Below, one piece after another: positions 26,592 through 37,610 of a stretch of 64,000 bases of DNA; within the stretch, counting starts at the first letter, position 1, and each line of letters starts with the position of its first letter. The translations under genes and the position numbers were made by a program. This DNA comes from Lamellibrachia columna (lineage: Eukaryota; Annelida; Polychaeta; Sabellida; Siboglinidae): assembly GCA_963662155.1 (NCBI GenBank), contig OY759269.1, positions 8,600,355-8,664,354 on the forward strand. The letters run 5' to 3'. The notes beneath the pieces were generated by a model. It was not told where the DNA came from. It made no database searches and saw nothing but the letters and a program-made list of their open reading frames with translations.

Positions 26592-27754
26592 TTTTCCTGC
26601 GAGTGTTTGGTTCCCCATCTTTGCTGTAATATTCAAATTAACAACTATTTGTTTAGACATAATGTATCAATGCATACTGAGTTTTATAAAGCTCATGCAA
26701 ACGTACGTTTGTCCTCTGTCTTCAGCAAATGAGCAACCACTTAATTCTTGAGTAGGTAGTGTTGTCGCACATAGTGGATATTAATTAATTTATTTCACTT
26801 CACGTTGCCACAGTTCATTCAGCTGTATAAATGAGTATCTGGCTATAGACATTGGTGGATATATTTGAACGAATAGTCTTTGTGCAGTAATTGCAACATG
26901 GCTGAATGCTTCCCAGAGAAGTCGAGTTGGTGTTTGAATGAACAGGTCTGCAAGGGGGTGAAGTGTAAAGCGCTTTGAACAGTCCCAAGGACTGGATACC
27001 GCGCTATAAAAGAACGTACCTTTAACTTTTTAAATAAAATTTGTGCTGGTGTTTACCACGAATCATCTGCTCAGCTGGCGTCGAGTATTTTCACTTGGAA
27101 CTGTCTGCTACGCCATTTACAGATTTACAGATATTTTATAAATCAGGCATCCTTATAGCAAGACAGACTCGACCATAAATTAACACCGGCCCCACTGTAT
27201 GTGTCGTCATAATAATTCTCAAACACTTGATGTGGTTTCTCAGATTTTTTGGACCGACGTTGTAGCAAGGTGTTAATAAATAACCAGAATTTGTGGCGCG
27301 CCTTGCGTCACGCGGATGCCTATGAGGCGGCTGCCTATCAATCATTCTGACAGGGGCGCCTAATACATCAGCACTGCGGTTGTTAACTTGGGACTTTGCA
27401 GAAAAAATGTAAAGATTTTACACAAGTGCTTCCGCGATATTGTCACGGCTTGAATGTCTTGACAAGACAACAAGAGACCTGCAGAGACGTGTGTGCAAAA
27501 TTACGAATTCTTCAGGGATACAGATTGCGTTGTTTGTTATCATAATCAATTGTGCTTTGTTAGACCCTAAACTGTTAATGAAAAATTATGTTTATATGTG
27601 GTTTTAAGCATATTTATATCCTATGGTTGGTGTGATAAACGTGTGGTTTTTGTTATTAACAGTACATTTTTATATAATTATGTTGAAATTTCATCAAACC
27701 ACACACTAATACTTGAAACGTGAGACCCAGTAGTAATACTCAGTAGTAATACCA
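26592..27754. other. Non-coding DNA with an L2-type LINE tail
   Basis: Bases 26958-27025 (GTAAAGCGCTTTGAAC ... CCGCGCTATAAAAGAACGTA) match the well-known 3' tail pattern of L2-type LINEs and their SINEs. Bases 27060-27480 are unique and GC-richer. No gene supported. Confidence 0.5.
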
Positions 27755-27791
27755 GTGTGTCATGACACCAGTAACTGGTGTCATGACACAC
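27755..27791. repeat. Perfect 37-bp palindrome
   Basis: Arms of 18 bp, GTGTGTCATGACACCAGT and its exact reverse complement, around one central A. A further GTGTCATGA follows immediately, so the sequence is both palindromic and internally repetitive. Confidence 0.9.
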
Positions 27792-27984
27792 CTGTGTCAT
27801 GATATTAGTCATTACTCTGATCTAAGCTCTGTCTCTGAGAGCGTCATCCAGCACAACTGATACGTTGATATTTGACTTGCAGCTGTGATCTGTCTGATAT
27901 AAAAAGTAATGTAATCATAGATTCGTAATAGAATTCTGTAATCATAAAGGTATCTCCTCAATTCGATCTTATTGTTGACGCATT

Positions 27985-28112
27985 TCACACAGAAATCAAA
28001 CCAATCTATTATCCATTTCCGACATGCTACTTCATTTGTGTGCATTTCTTATTTAGTTTTGATGAAGTCATCGGACAAACTAGTAAATTATTTTGGACCC
28101 GGTTCAGTGATA
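27985..28112 (+). repeat. Dispersed repeat family A, unexpanded member (A2)
   Basis: Order of blocks: AAATCAAACCAATCTAT, one unit TATCCATTTCCGACATGCTA, then ATTTGTGTGCATTTCTTATT and TTTTGATGAAGTCATCGGAC. It aligns end to end with the expanded member at 50680-51480 but has one copy of the 26-bp motif instead of about 27. A different (51-bp) minisatellite begins at its right edge. Confidence 0.75.
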
Positions 28113-28737
28113 TTGACTGAGCTCTGTGTCAACTGTCCCTTGCTGTGTCATTGTGTTATGATGATGCTGCTTGAGCTTTGTGTCAAATGTCCTTCTCTGT
28201 GTCAATTTGTCCTGAAGACGCTGCTTGAGCTCTGTGTCAACTGTTCTCTGTATCAGTGTATCCTAATGACGCTGCTTCAGTTCTGTGTCAAATGTCCTCT
28301 GTGTCAGTGTGTCCAGATGACACTGCTTCAATTCTGTGTCAAATTTCCTCTGTGTCAGTGTGTCCAGATGACACTGCTTCAGTTCTGTGTCAAATGTCCT
28401 TTGTGTCAGTGTGTCCTGATGACACTGCTTCAGTTCTGTGATAAATGTCCTCTGTGTCAGTATATCCTAATGATGCTGCTTCAATTCTGTGTCAAATGTC
28501 CTCTGTGTCAGTGTGTCCAGATGACACTGCTTCAGTTCTGTGTTAAATGTCCTGTGTGTCAATGTGTCCTGAGGACACTGCTTGAGCTCTGTGTCAAATG
28601 TCCTTCTCTGTGTCAATGTGTCCTGATGACGTTGCTTGAGCTCTGTCAAATGTCCTTCTCTGTTTCCTGGTGCTGCTGCTTCAGTTCTGTGTCAACTCTC
28701 CTTTGTGTCCTCTGCATCAACTGTCCTTCTCAGTGTT
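28100..28737. repeat. Minisatellite, 51-bp unit, about 12 copies
   Basis: Units contain TGCTTCAGTTCTGTGTCAAA, TGTCCTCTGTGTCAGTGTGT and CCAGATGACAC. Since 51 is 17 codons, a 255-codon frame with evenly spaced cysteines stays open across it; the frame carries no domain and its flanks are non-coding, so I treat it as a satellite artefact. Confidence 0.9.
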
Positions 28738-29321
28738 GATTCTTGCATTTTATGGCCTTGAAAAAGTCTTACTTAAAATTCCAGTTCCCCAAATTTGGAA
28801 ATTTTCCCAATTAAATGTGACATAACCAAATTTTGCTTGGTATTGTCCGTATGTTCGAGTACTGCGTATTACTGAGTGATATGCTTCTTGAATCTTGAAT
28901 CTTGAATCTAATATGATACAGTTTGATCACCAAATAAATAAAAGCCTCTTAGAAGGTGTTTGAGCAAAGTATCATTGTTATTTTTTTATTGGATTTGTCA
29001 TAAAAAAGAAAGGTCTTGCATTTCCTAAGTATTGATCTTAAAAATGTTTTTAATCTTATTTGCCCGTCCTCGCCACCAGGGGCTTCTGACTATATTAGTC
29101 CCCCTGGCAGATCTACCCTCACCACCAGGGGCTTCTGACGACATCAGTACCCCTGGCAGATCGACCTGTTGAAATGTGGAACTTTCAGTTGCTGTGTTAG
29201 CCAGTGGGATTGCTCGCTGGAATTTCCGTGGCCGACATACTCTTTGAAGTTTGGGTATGGGCACATCTCAGCCCTCTGGTTCCCAGAAACACATTGGTCA
29301 AGACAGCAAGTGGCACAAAGC
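28738..29321. other. Non-coding DNA with a two-copy palindromic repeat
   Basis: Three copies of CTTGAATC lie at 28885-28908. Bases 29078-29165 hold two copies of a roughly 64-bp unit in which CCAGGGG and CCCCTGG face each other, so each can fold as a hairpin. No gene supported. Confidence 0.6.
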
Positions 29322-32300
29322 ATTTCCATACATTGTGTGGGATGTATGCCAGGGGTAGTAGTAACACTTCCATACACTGTGTGGGATGTATGTCAGGGGT
29401 AGTAGTGTGTTTGTACTGTGTTTGTACAGTGTGTAGGATGTATGCCACGAGTAGTAGTAACACTTCCATACATTATGTAGGATATATGCCAGGGGTAGTA
29501 GTAACACTTCCATACATTGTGTAGGATGTATGACAGGGATAGTAGTAACACTTCCATACATTATGTAGGATATATGCCAGGGGTAGTAGTAACACTTCCA
29601 TACATTGTGTGGGATGTATGCCACGGGTAGTAGTAACACTTCCATACATTGTGTAGGATGTATGCCAGGAGTAGTAGTAACACTTCCATACATTATGTAG
29701 GATATATGCCAGGGGTAGTAGTAACACTTCCATACATTGTGTTGGATGTATGCCAGGAGTAGTAGTAACACTTCCATACATTATGTAGGATATATGCCAG
29801 GGGTAGTAGTAACACTTCCATACATTGTGTAGGATGTATGCCAGGAGTAGTAGTAACACTTCCATACATTATGTAGGATATATGCCAGGGGTAGTAGTAA
29901 CACTTCCATACATTGTGTGGGATGTATGCCACGGGTAGTAGTAACACTTCCATACATTATGTAGGATATATGCCAGGGGTAGTAGTAACACTTCCATACA
30001 TTGTGTAGGATATATGCCAGGAGTAGTAGTAACACTTCCATACATTATGTAGGATATATGCCAGGGGTAGTAGTAACACTTCCATACATTGTGTAGGATG
30101 TATGCCACGGGTAGTAGTAACACTTCCATACATTGTGTAGGATATATGCCAGGGGTAGTAGTAACACTTCCATACATTGTGTAGGATGTATGCCATGGGT
30201 AGTAGTAACACTTCCATACATTGTGTAGGATATATGCCAGGGGTAGTAGTAACACTTCCATACATTGTGTAGGATATATGCCAGGGGTAGTAGTGTGTTT
30301 GTACTGTGTTTGTACAGTGTGTAGGATGTATGCCAGGAGTAGTAGTAACACTTCCATACATTATGTAGGATATATGCCAGGGGTAGTAGTAACACTTCCA
30401 TACATTGTGTGGGATGTATGCCAGGAGTAGTAGTAACACTTCCATACATTGTGTAGGATGTATGCCAGGAGTAGTAGTAACACTTCCATACATTATGTAG
30501 GATATATGCCAGGGGTAGTAGTAACACTTCCATACATTATGTAGGATATATGCCAGGGGTAGTAGTAACACTTCCATACATTGTGTAGGATGTATGCCAG
30601 GGGTAGTAGTAACACTTCCATACATTGTGTAGGATGTATGCCAGGGGTAGTAATAACACTTCCATACATTGTGTAGGATGTATGCCAGGGGTAGTAATAA
30701 CACTTCCATACATTGTGTAGGATATATGCCAGGGGTAGTAGTAACACTTCCATACATTGTGTAGGATGTATGCCAGGGGTAGTAGTAACACTTCCATGCA
30801 TTGTGTAGGATGTATGCCAGGGGTAGTAGTAACACTTCCATACATTGTGTAGGATGTATGCCAGGAGTAGTAGTAACACTTCCATACATTATGTAGGATA
30901 TATGCCAGGGGTAGTAGTAACACTTCCATACATTATGTAGGATATATGCCAGGGGTAGTAGTAACACTTCCATACATTGTGTAGGATGTATGCCACGGGT
31001 AGTAGTAACACTTCCATACATTGTGTAGGATATATGCCAGGGGTAGTAGTAACACTTCCATACATTGTGTAGGATGTATGCCATGGGTAGTAGTAACACT
31101 TCCATACATTGTGTAGGATATATGCCAGGGGTAGTAGTAACACTTCCATACATTGTGTAGGATATATGCCAGGGGTAGTAGTGTGTTTGTACTGTGTTTG
31201 TACAGTGTGTAGGATGTATGCCAGGAGTAGTAGTAACACTTCCATACATTATGTAGGATATATGCCAGGGGTAGTAGTAACACTTCCATACATTGTGTGG
31301 GATGTATGCCAGGAGTAGTAGTAACACTTCCATACATTGTGTAGGATGTATGCCAGGAGTAGTAGTAACACTTCCATACATTATGTAGGATATATGCCAG
31401 GGGTAGTAGTGTGTTTGTACAGTGTGTAGGATGTATGCCAGGAGTAGTAGTAACACTTCCATACATTATGTAGGATATATGCCAGGGGTAGTAGTAACAC
31501 TTCCATACATTGTGTGGGATATATGCTAGGAGTAGTAGGAACACTTCCATACATTGTGTAGGATATATGCCAGGAGTAGTAGTAACACTTCCATACATTG
31601 TGTAGGATGTATGCCAGGGGTAGTAGTAACACTTCCATACATTGTGTAGGATATATGCCAGGGGTAGTAGTAACACTTCCATACATTGTGTAGGATGTAT
31701 GCCAGGGGTAGTAGTAACACTTCCATACATTGTGTAGGATGTATGCCAGGGGTAGTAATAACACTTCCATACATTGTGTAGGATATATGCCAGGGGTAGT
31801 AGTAACACTTCCATACATTGTGTAGGATGTATGCCAGGGGTAGTAGTAACACTTCCATACATTGTGTAGGATGTATGCCAGGGGTAGTAGTAACACTTCC
31901 ATACATTGTGTAGGATGTATGCCAGGAGTAGTAGTAACACTTCCATACATTATGTAGGATATATGCCAGGGGTAGTAGTAACACTTCCATACATTATGTA
32001 GGATGTATGCCAGGGGTAGTAGTAACACTTCCATACATTATGTAGGATATATGCCAGGGGTAGTAGTAACACTTCCATACATTGTGTGGGATGTATGCCA
32101 GGAGTAGTAGTAACACTTCCATCCATTGTGTAGGATGTATGCCAGGGGTAGTAGTAACACTTCCATACATTATGTAGGATATATGCCAGGGGTAGTAGTA
32201 ACACTTCCATACATTGTGTAGGATGTATGCCAGGGGTAGTAGTAACACTTCCATACATTGTGTAGGAAGTATGCCAGGGGTAGTAGTAACACTTCCATAC

Positions 32301-32571
32301 ATTGTGTAGGATGTATGCCAGGGGTAGTAGTAACACTTCCATACATTGTGTAGGATGTATGACAGGGATAGTAGTAACACTTCCATACATTGTGTAGGAT
32401 GTATGCCAGGGGTAGTAGTAACACTTCCATACATTGTGTAGTTCCATACATTGTGTAGGATGTATGCCAGGGGTAGTAGTAACACTTCCATCCATTGTGT
32501 AGGATGTATGCCAGGGGTAGTAGTAACACTTCCATACATTGTGTAGGATGTATGCCAGGGGTAGTAGTAAC
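29322..32571. repeat. Large minisatellite, 44-bp unit, about 73 copies, with higher-order spacing
   Basis: Unit: TAACACTTCCATACATTGTG, TAGGATGTATGCCAGGGGTA, GTAG. Common variants are ATGTAGGATAT, GTGTGGGATGT, CCACGGG and CCAGGAG. A rare longer unit (about 52 bp) with GTGTGTTTGTACTGTGTTTG occurs at 29405, 30293 and 31181, exactly 888 bp apart, which equals 19 regular units plus the long one; segment 30001-30357 and segment 30889-31245 encode identical translations. The array thus has a higher-order repeat layer. Its open frames (up to 501 codons, minus) follow from the stop-free unit in all three phases and have no gene support. Confidence 0.92.
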
Positions 32572-33094
32572 ACCACTGCTGGCTCGTGAGGATAGATTAG
32601 CCCAAAGCTGCACATGATAAATATTGGTAAAACATGGTTTATTTTAAGAAACATTAAATTGCACATGTATTGCTCTGAGACATGGAAGCAGCTGGGGCGA
32701 TTAATGATTTAAAGTGCAAATGTTTCCCAGCATATCCAGCAGGGTTTGATGTACACATAAACCACTCACGACACGAGGATGTGGTCACATGATGCATAAA
32801 GACGCACTACGTCATGGCGTTGCCTCCCATATTGATTTGTTGCACAATGCTGTGACTCGCGTCCAGACAGCAGTGATCAATATGACTGCTGTGTTTGTAA
32901 TGCTGCCTTTATTGTGCGCTTAGCATTAATTATGAGCCGAGTTCTAGACATTAGTTGCAAATGGATTTAGCTAATAGAACATTCGTTCATTTCAATCTGA
33001 TTTGTCCGGCTTCCATGGCTGTGTTATGTAATTAGGGCTGTTACATGGAGAAACAAAATTGACAGATCTCTCCGTCATGAGTGGACCTCACATT
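32572..33094. promoter_or_regulatory. Candidate cis-regulatory block next to the 44-bp array
   Basis: Bases about 32680-33080 are unique, with clustered homeodomain-like motifs (GCATTAATTATGAG, GATTAATGATTTA, GTAATTAG), Sox-like TTATTGTG and TTGCAAAT. No open frame of note. This is inference from composition and motif density; no conservation data are available. Confidence 0.25.
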
Positions 33095-33200
33095 GATTAA
33101 AAACTGTTGGACTCTCGATAAGCCAATGGTTTTCTTGTCCACCTGCCTCCTTGAGGGTGGACAACCTCGATCGCAATCTTGTTGAAAAATAAAAATGGCA
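33095..33200 (+). mobile_element. CR1-like LINE 3' tail, plus strand
   Basis: TTGGACTCTCGATAAGCCAA, CTTGTCCACCTGCC and GCAATCTTGTTGAAAAATAA match in order the 3' tail of the LINE at 58870-61420. Only the tail is present, so it is either a strongly truncated LINE or a SINE that borrowed the tail. Confidence 0.7.
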
Positions 33201-33209
33201 GAAAAACCT

Positions 33210-33480
33210 TCACACCCTCCTCAATTCATCTAATTCATCGCAAATCGGTTTCGTTGATGTTCAACTATGTATTGTGTGAATAGTTTGAGTAATATGTGCG
33301 GTCGGTTTAATAAAAGCCTGCATACTTGTTAAAATCATCGAAAGAATTGACTGTGATCATTATATCTGGTACACTGTAATTCACGACAGTATGGATAGTC
33401 TTATGTTATGGTATTTATAGCCGGACAAATTTTGTTCTGTCTCGCCAAATAAAAAGCAGAATTGATGGTTTGTCTGATGA
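33210..33480. repeat. Dispersed repeat, partner of 37375-37610
   Basis: Shares with 37375-37610 TTGATGTTCA, AATATGTGCGGTCGGTTTA, TTGTTAAAATCATCGAAAGA and a later TATAGCCGGACAAATTTTG block, in the same order and orientation, about 70 to 80 per cent identical by eye. Origin unknown; no coding capacity seen. Confidence 0.65.
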
Positions 33481-34205
33481 TTTTACCAAAGTAAAAAAAA
33501 TTGCACAAATGAGTTAGTATTTCATAGTGGATTGATTCAGTTTTTCGAAAATGATTCTAAGATGCGACCAGCAAAAAATAGCATAAAATAAATATATAAA
33601 AGAGACTAGAAGCAGTATAGAGTCACATACTCACATTGATACTTTTAGTAATATTATATTTATATTTTTGGGGCAGTTTTTCCAAATCAAACCAAAGAAT
33701 CAGTATCGAGGTGTTCTCATTTCAAATTGCTCCAGCTGTAATAATTATATATACAATAATAACCTGCGTGCGTCTTATGATGCTTTTAGCATCACTAGTA
33801 TGAAAACGATACTTGTACACGACTACACTGTTATGTGTCGCCAAGGCAACTGACTCAAGAAGATTAATTCTTGTGTGTAATTGTTGAGCTTGCCATCGAT
33901 TTGCGGGGATCGGTTCCCATCTAGCATGTTGGCAGCAGCCGGATAAAAACGTTTTATCCGCATTTCTAGTATTGCACTGCTTCGATGTCGGTTTTGATTA
34001 AAGGATTGCTGCTTGCATTACAGAGAACTCTGTTAATATGTCGTGGAATTTTTTCCCCAGATTCATTTAGGTTCCATCTTACATTAATTTTAATAAATTC
34101 TTCCACTGAATCTGGGGCAAATAATAAGGATATTATTAACAGTTATTAACAGTGTTCTTATAAACGGGTGAGGCCAATTAATTCTTATACTGCTGAATAA
34201 CTTTG
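33481..34205. other. Unique non-coding DNA
   Basis: No gene, transposon or array recognised. Confidence 0.4.
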
Positions 34206-34846
34206 GTTGTTGTTCTTCCTACTCCTCACTATCAGCCTTTTTCACTGCTCACTATCAGCCTTTTTCACTGCTCACTATCAGTAGCATTTTCTACTGCTCC
34301 CTGTCAGCAGCCTTTTCTGCTGCTCCATATCAGCAGCCTTTTCTACTGCTCCCTGTCAGCAGCCTTTTCTACTGCTCCCTGTCAGCAACCTTTTCCAGTG
34401 CTCCCTGTTAGAAGCCTTTTCCACTGCTCCCATGTCAGCAACATTTTCTACTGCTCCCTGTCAGCAACCTTTTCTGCTGCTCCCTGTCAGCAACCTTTTC
34501 TACTGCTCCCTGTCAGCAGCCTTTTCTACTGCTCTCTATCAGCAGCCCTTTCTACTGCTCCCTGTCAGGAGCCTTTTCTACTTCTCCCGTCAGCAATTTT
34601 TTTTACTGCTCCCTGTCAGAAGCCTTTTCTACTGCTCCCTGTCAGCAACATTTTCTAATGCTCCCTGTCAGCAGCCTTTTCTACTGCTCCCTATCAGCAG
34701 CCTTTTCTACTGCTCCCTGTCAGCAACGTTTTCTACTGCTCCCTGTCAGCAACCTTTTTCTACTGCTCCTTGTCAGCAGCCTTTTCCACTGCTCCCTGTC
34801 AGCAGCCTTTTCTACTGCTCCCTATCAGCAGCCTTTTCCCTCACTT
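34206..34846. repeat. Minisatellite, 26-bp unit, about 24 copies
   Basis: Units of the form TTTTCTACTGCTCCCTGTCA then GCAGCC; pyrimidine-rich strand. Frequent variants GCAACC, ATCAGC and GGAGCC. Repeat-encoded open frames are not genes. Confidence 0.9.
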
Positions 34847-36244
34847 TTCATCATCCTACTTTCCTTGATCCCTAGAGCTTAATGTGGTCTGCCTGTTTTT
34901 TCCAGCAGCTGAGCTGTTTCACTGCCTCCACTCTCGTTGATAGTCAGCCTGCCTCCGTCTGCACCAAGTCATCTGCCCACATCACCTGGCTACTTAGTCT
35001 TACAATTCTTCCTGTTAAGCCAGCAGCACACTAGCCGAGTTTTCTTCAAGGGACTGCACATTTTTCATCAACCTAACATTTGTCAGGCCAGATAGCTCGC
35101 AACATATTAGCTGATATTTTGTAGCGACTAGCAGTACTCTAGTGGTGAGTTTGGAATTCAGCCATAATGTTTGAAATAATGTTTGTGCATGTGACTGCAA
35201 TCATGCTTCCTATTGGTCGCTACATGTGCGAGCCCTGACATTAGCCGACAAGGCCCTGCAGGATGTCTTCAGATCTAGCACTGTCAGATATTGCCTGACA
35301 AGTTCCCGATTTTGTCGTAGACTTGTCGGAATTCGCAGCACACTAACTGATTATTTGTCAGCCGACTACACTAAGACAATTCAAAAACATCCTTTTGTAT
35401 TCCTCACAACAGATTTAGTGTGTGGAGAATCAGGGAATAATAGAAGTTCAAATAAGATTTCAACAGTGTCGCAGGTATAACTGAAGCATATTGCTCGGTG
35501 CACTGATGTTTGATTGGTGTTACTGGATCGGTGATTTGGGAATTATGTAATTTTTAGCACACTAAATAAATCCTGTGCAAATCTACACTAGGGAAACCCT
35601 ATAGAGGGCTCACTTCCCACATGGACACCCATTTAGCACCTATTTGCCTTACAAATCCAATTGTGGAAACTCCCAATGGATGAAGCCGCAAATGAAGGAA
35701 TCGTCCACGGGGATTGCAGCGTTACAGATTCACCCACAGGGTGGATTCGAGTACAGAATCTTTATGACAACTATTGACTGTACATTGGTGTTGATGAGAA
35801 AGAATCTAAAATATTCATGTTCAAACAGGTCAAGTACACCAAATTCTGTAGTTGGCATGTATTTGACCAAATACCCCAAATATGAAATTTTTTATACAGG
35901 CATCTGGAAAAAGTCAATGCTGATTGGCAAACTGCGTAAATAGATGTATGCGATTACATTGCATATTAATTTTTACTTGAGGCAACAACACTATTTTTAG
36001 AACCAATCCTTGGAGATGGCCGGGAGGCTGGGATAGGGTTCATGTGAGCGGGTCAGTCCAGTATTTTAATTCCGGGCATAGTAAGGCAAAGGTGGGTAAA
36101 TAGTCCAGCCAGTTGGTACACAGGTTTAGCAGCCAACTGCCCCACACAAAATTTGGACTGTTGGTTTCAACACTTCATTTTCGATTCCACCCCCTCCCAA
36201 CCTTCCATGTGACTAGAAGTAGTTAATGTTTTGCTATGTTAAGT
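34847..36244. other. Unique non-coding DNA
   Basis: No gene supported. The related words CAGCACACTAGCCGA (about 35022) and CAGCACACTAACTGA (about 35336) bracket a GC-richer 300-bp segment, hinting at an unresolved transposon remnant. The rest is unremarkable. Confidence 0.4.
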
Positions 36245-36410
36245 AACCCAGTGGGGGGATTGTCCCAGTGGGGGGATTGTCTCAGTGGGGGGATTGTCCC
36301 AGTGGGGGAGTTGTCCCAGTGGGGGGATTGTCCCAGTGGGGGGATTGTCCCAGTGGGGGGGTTGTCCCAGTGGAGGGTTGTCCCAATGGGGGGTTGTCCC
36401 AGTGGCAGAT
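36245..36410. repeat. G-rich minisatellite, 17-bp unit, about 10 copies
   Basis: Units CCCAGTGGGGGGATTGT. Each unit supplies one run of five to seven guanines on the plus strand, so four neighbouring units could form an intermolecular-length G-quadruplex; strand asymmetry is complete. Confidence 0.9.
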
Positions 36411-36889
36411 TCTTTGTACAACATTGGTAGGGAGGTAGTTCATATAAATTGTTTGACGCTTTTCCCCCTATTCCAGAATTGTACCCAAGGTTTGCCTTAC
36501 GGCTTCTCCCTCCCCACTGACTTCATTAGTGTACGCAGGGTTTTTAGTGTAACTTATTCTGGGGACGGAATGGACCCACCTCTGTATTATGTGTTGATAG
36601 GTAGTAGTTTTAGTCGATGACTTGTTTGGTGGATATCTTTTTAAAATAGGTTGTGTATTACCATACGTGAAGTGTGGTATTTTTCATGTCTATAATTTGG
36701 GTCTTTCTAGAATGTACTGGCTAAACAAAATGGGGCAATATCTTAAGATCTCGATTAATTGGCCCACATTTGTTGATGTTTATCTTGTTTCCATAAATCC
36801 CAACCTGGATATCTGGTTGATAATAAATGTCAGAAAAGAAATTCTTATCATATTCACACTATCTGGTGTTGTGTTGTTGCCTTGCATAA
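36411..36889. other. Non-coding DNA
   Basis: No splice-supported exon or repeat recognised. Confidence 0.4.
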
Positions 36890-37175
36890 ATGCAACAACT
36901 GTCTCAAATCTGTTGCTGTGATGTGACCAGTCCAGCACTAATTGTCTATTCCACACTTCATCCCATCAGATTCCATCACACAGGTGTCACACTCATTCAT
37001 GGACTGGCACTCCATTTAATTAGCTGTCTTTCTGGGTCAGTGTCAAAATTGACTGGACAGCAGGAAGAATGTGATGCCATGTCCAGCAAGGTGCAAAAGC
37101 GCCATCAATTAGTCACATCACTTGGATTACGTTCCGTGGGCTCATTAATTTTGGATTATGTTGGGTCATACAGGT
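36890..37175. promoter_or_regulatory. Candidate cis-regulatory block
   Basis: Unique block with CACAGGTGTCACACTCATTC, CATTTAATTAGCTGTC, TGACTGGACAG and CTCATTAATTTTGGATTATG: E-box, T-box-like and homeodomain-like words within 280 bp and no coding support. Inference only. Confidence 0.25.
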
Positions 37176-37374
37176 AATCTAGTTCATGTATGCTCAAGCT
37201 GTTGGAAAGGTGTAACTTGATTCTGCAAATTGTTATGGACATCGCATTTCTCATTAGTTTGTTTTTCACAGGTAATTCTCACCTGGTTAATTAACTTGCG
37301 ACCACAACAAAGGAGAGTTTACGACGACAGTTATGAGTTTGATATTTGCTCACTCTCATGTAATCATGTGAAGC

Positions 37375-37610
37375 TCCGTCCTTAACTCATTTAGCACACC
37401 GCGAATCAGGTTTGTTGATGTTCATATCTGTTGTGTGTGAAGAGCTTAAGAAATATGTGCAGTCGGTTTAGTAAGAGTGAACTTTTGTTAAAATCATTGA
37501 AAGAAATGATTGCTCATTTGATCAGGTAACTATTAGTGTCATAGTATATACAGCCAGATCACTTTTGCCCTTTCTTTGCTGAATTATCACCGGATCCGAT
37601 TGTTTTTTTT
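37375..37610. repeat. Dispersed repeat, partner of 33210-33480
   Basis: Second copy of the unclassified dispersed repeat: TTGATGTTCA, AATATGTGCAGTCGGTTTAG and TTGTTAAAATCATTGAAAGA in the same order as in the partner. Confidence 0.65.

Noticed and set aside
25279..26751. 490-codon plus-strand frame with an 11-residue HGKHTDAFSEC repeat as a repeat protein
   Set aside because: It is the 33-bp satellite translated. Overlapping frames on both strands are equally open, unit variants are non-synonymous, and the flanks are non-coding.
27972..28739. 255-codon cysteine-rich frame as a secreted protein
   Set aside because: Only the 51-bp satellite is open. No signal peptide or flanking exon; cysteine spacing follows the unit length.
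29957..31462. 501-codon minus-strand frame as a gene
   Set aside because: It is the 44-bp satellite, whose unit lacks stops in all three phases; many similar overlapping frames exist in the same array.
29322..32571. CRISPR-like array
   Set aside because: Repeats are directly adjacent with no unique spacers, and the DNA is animal.
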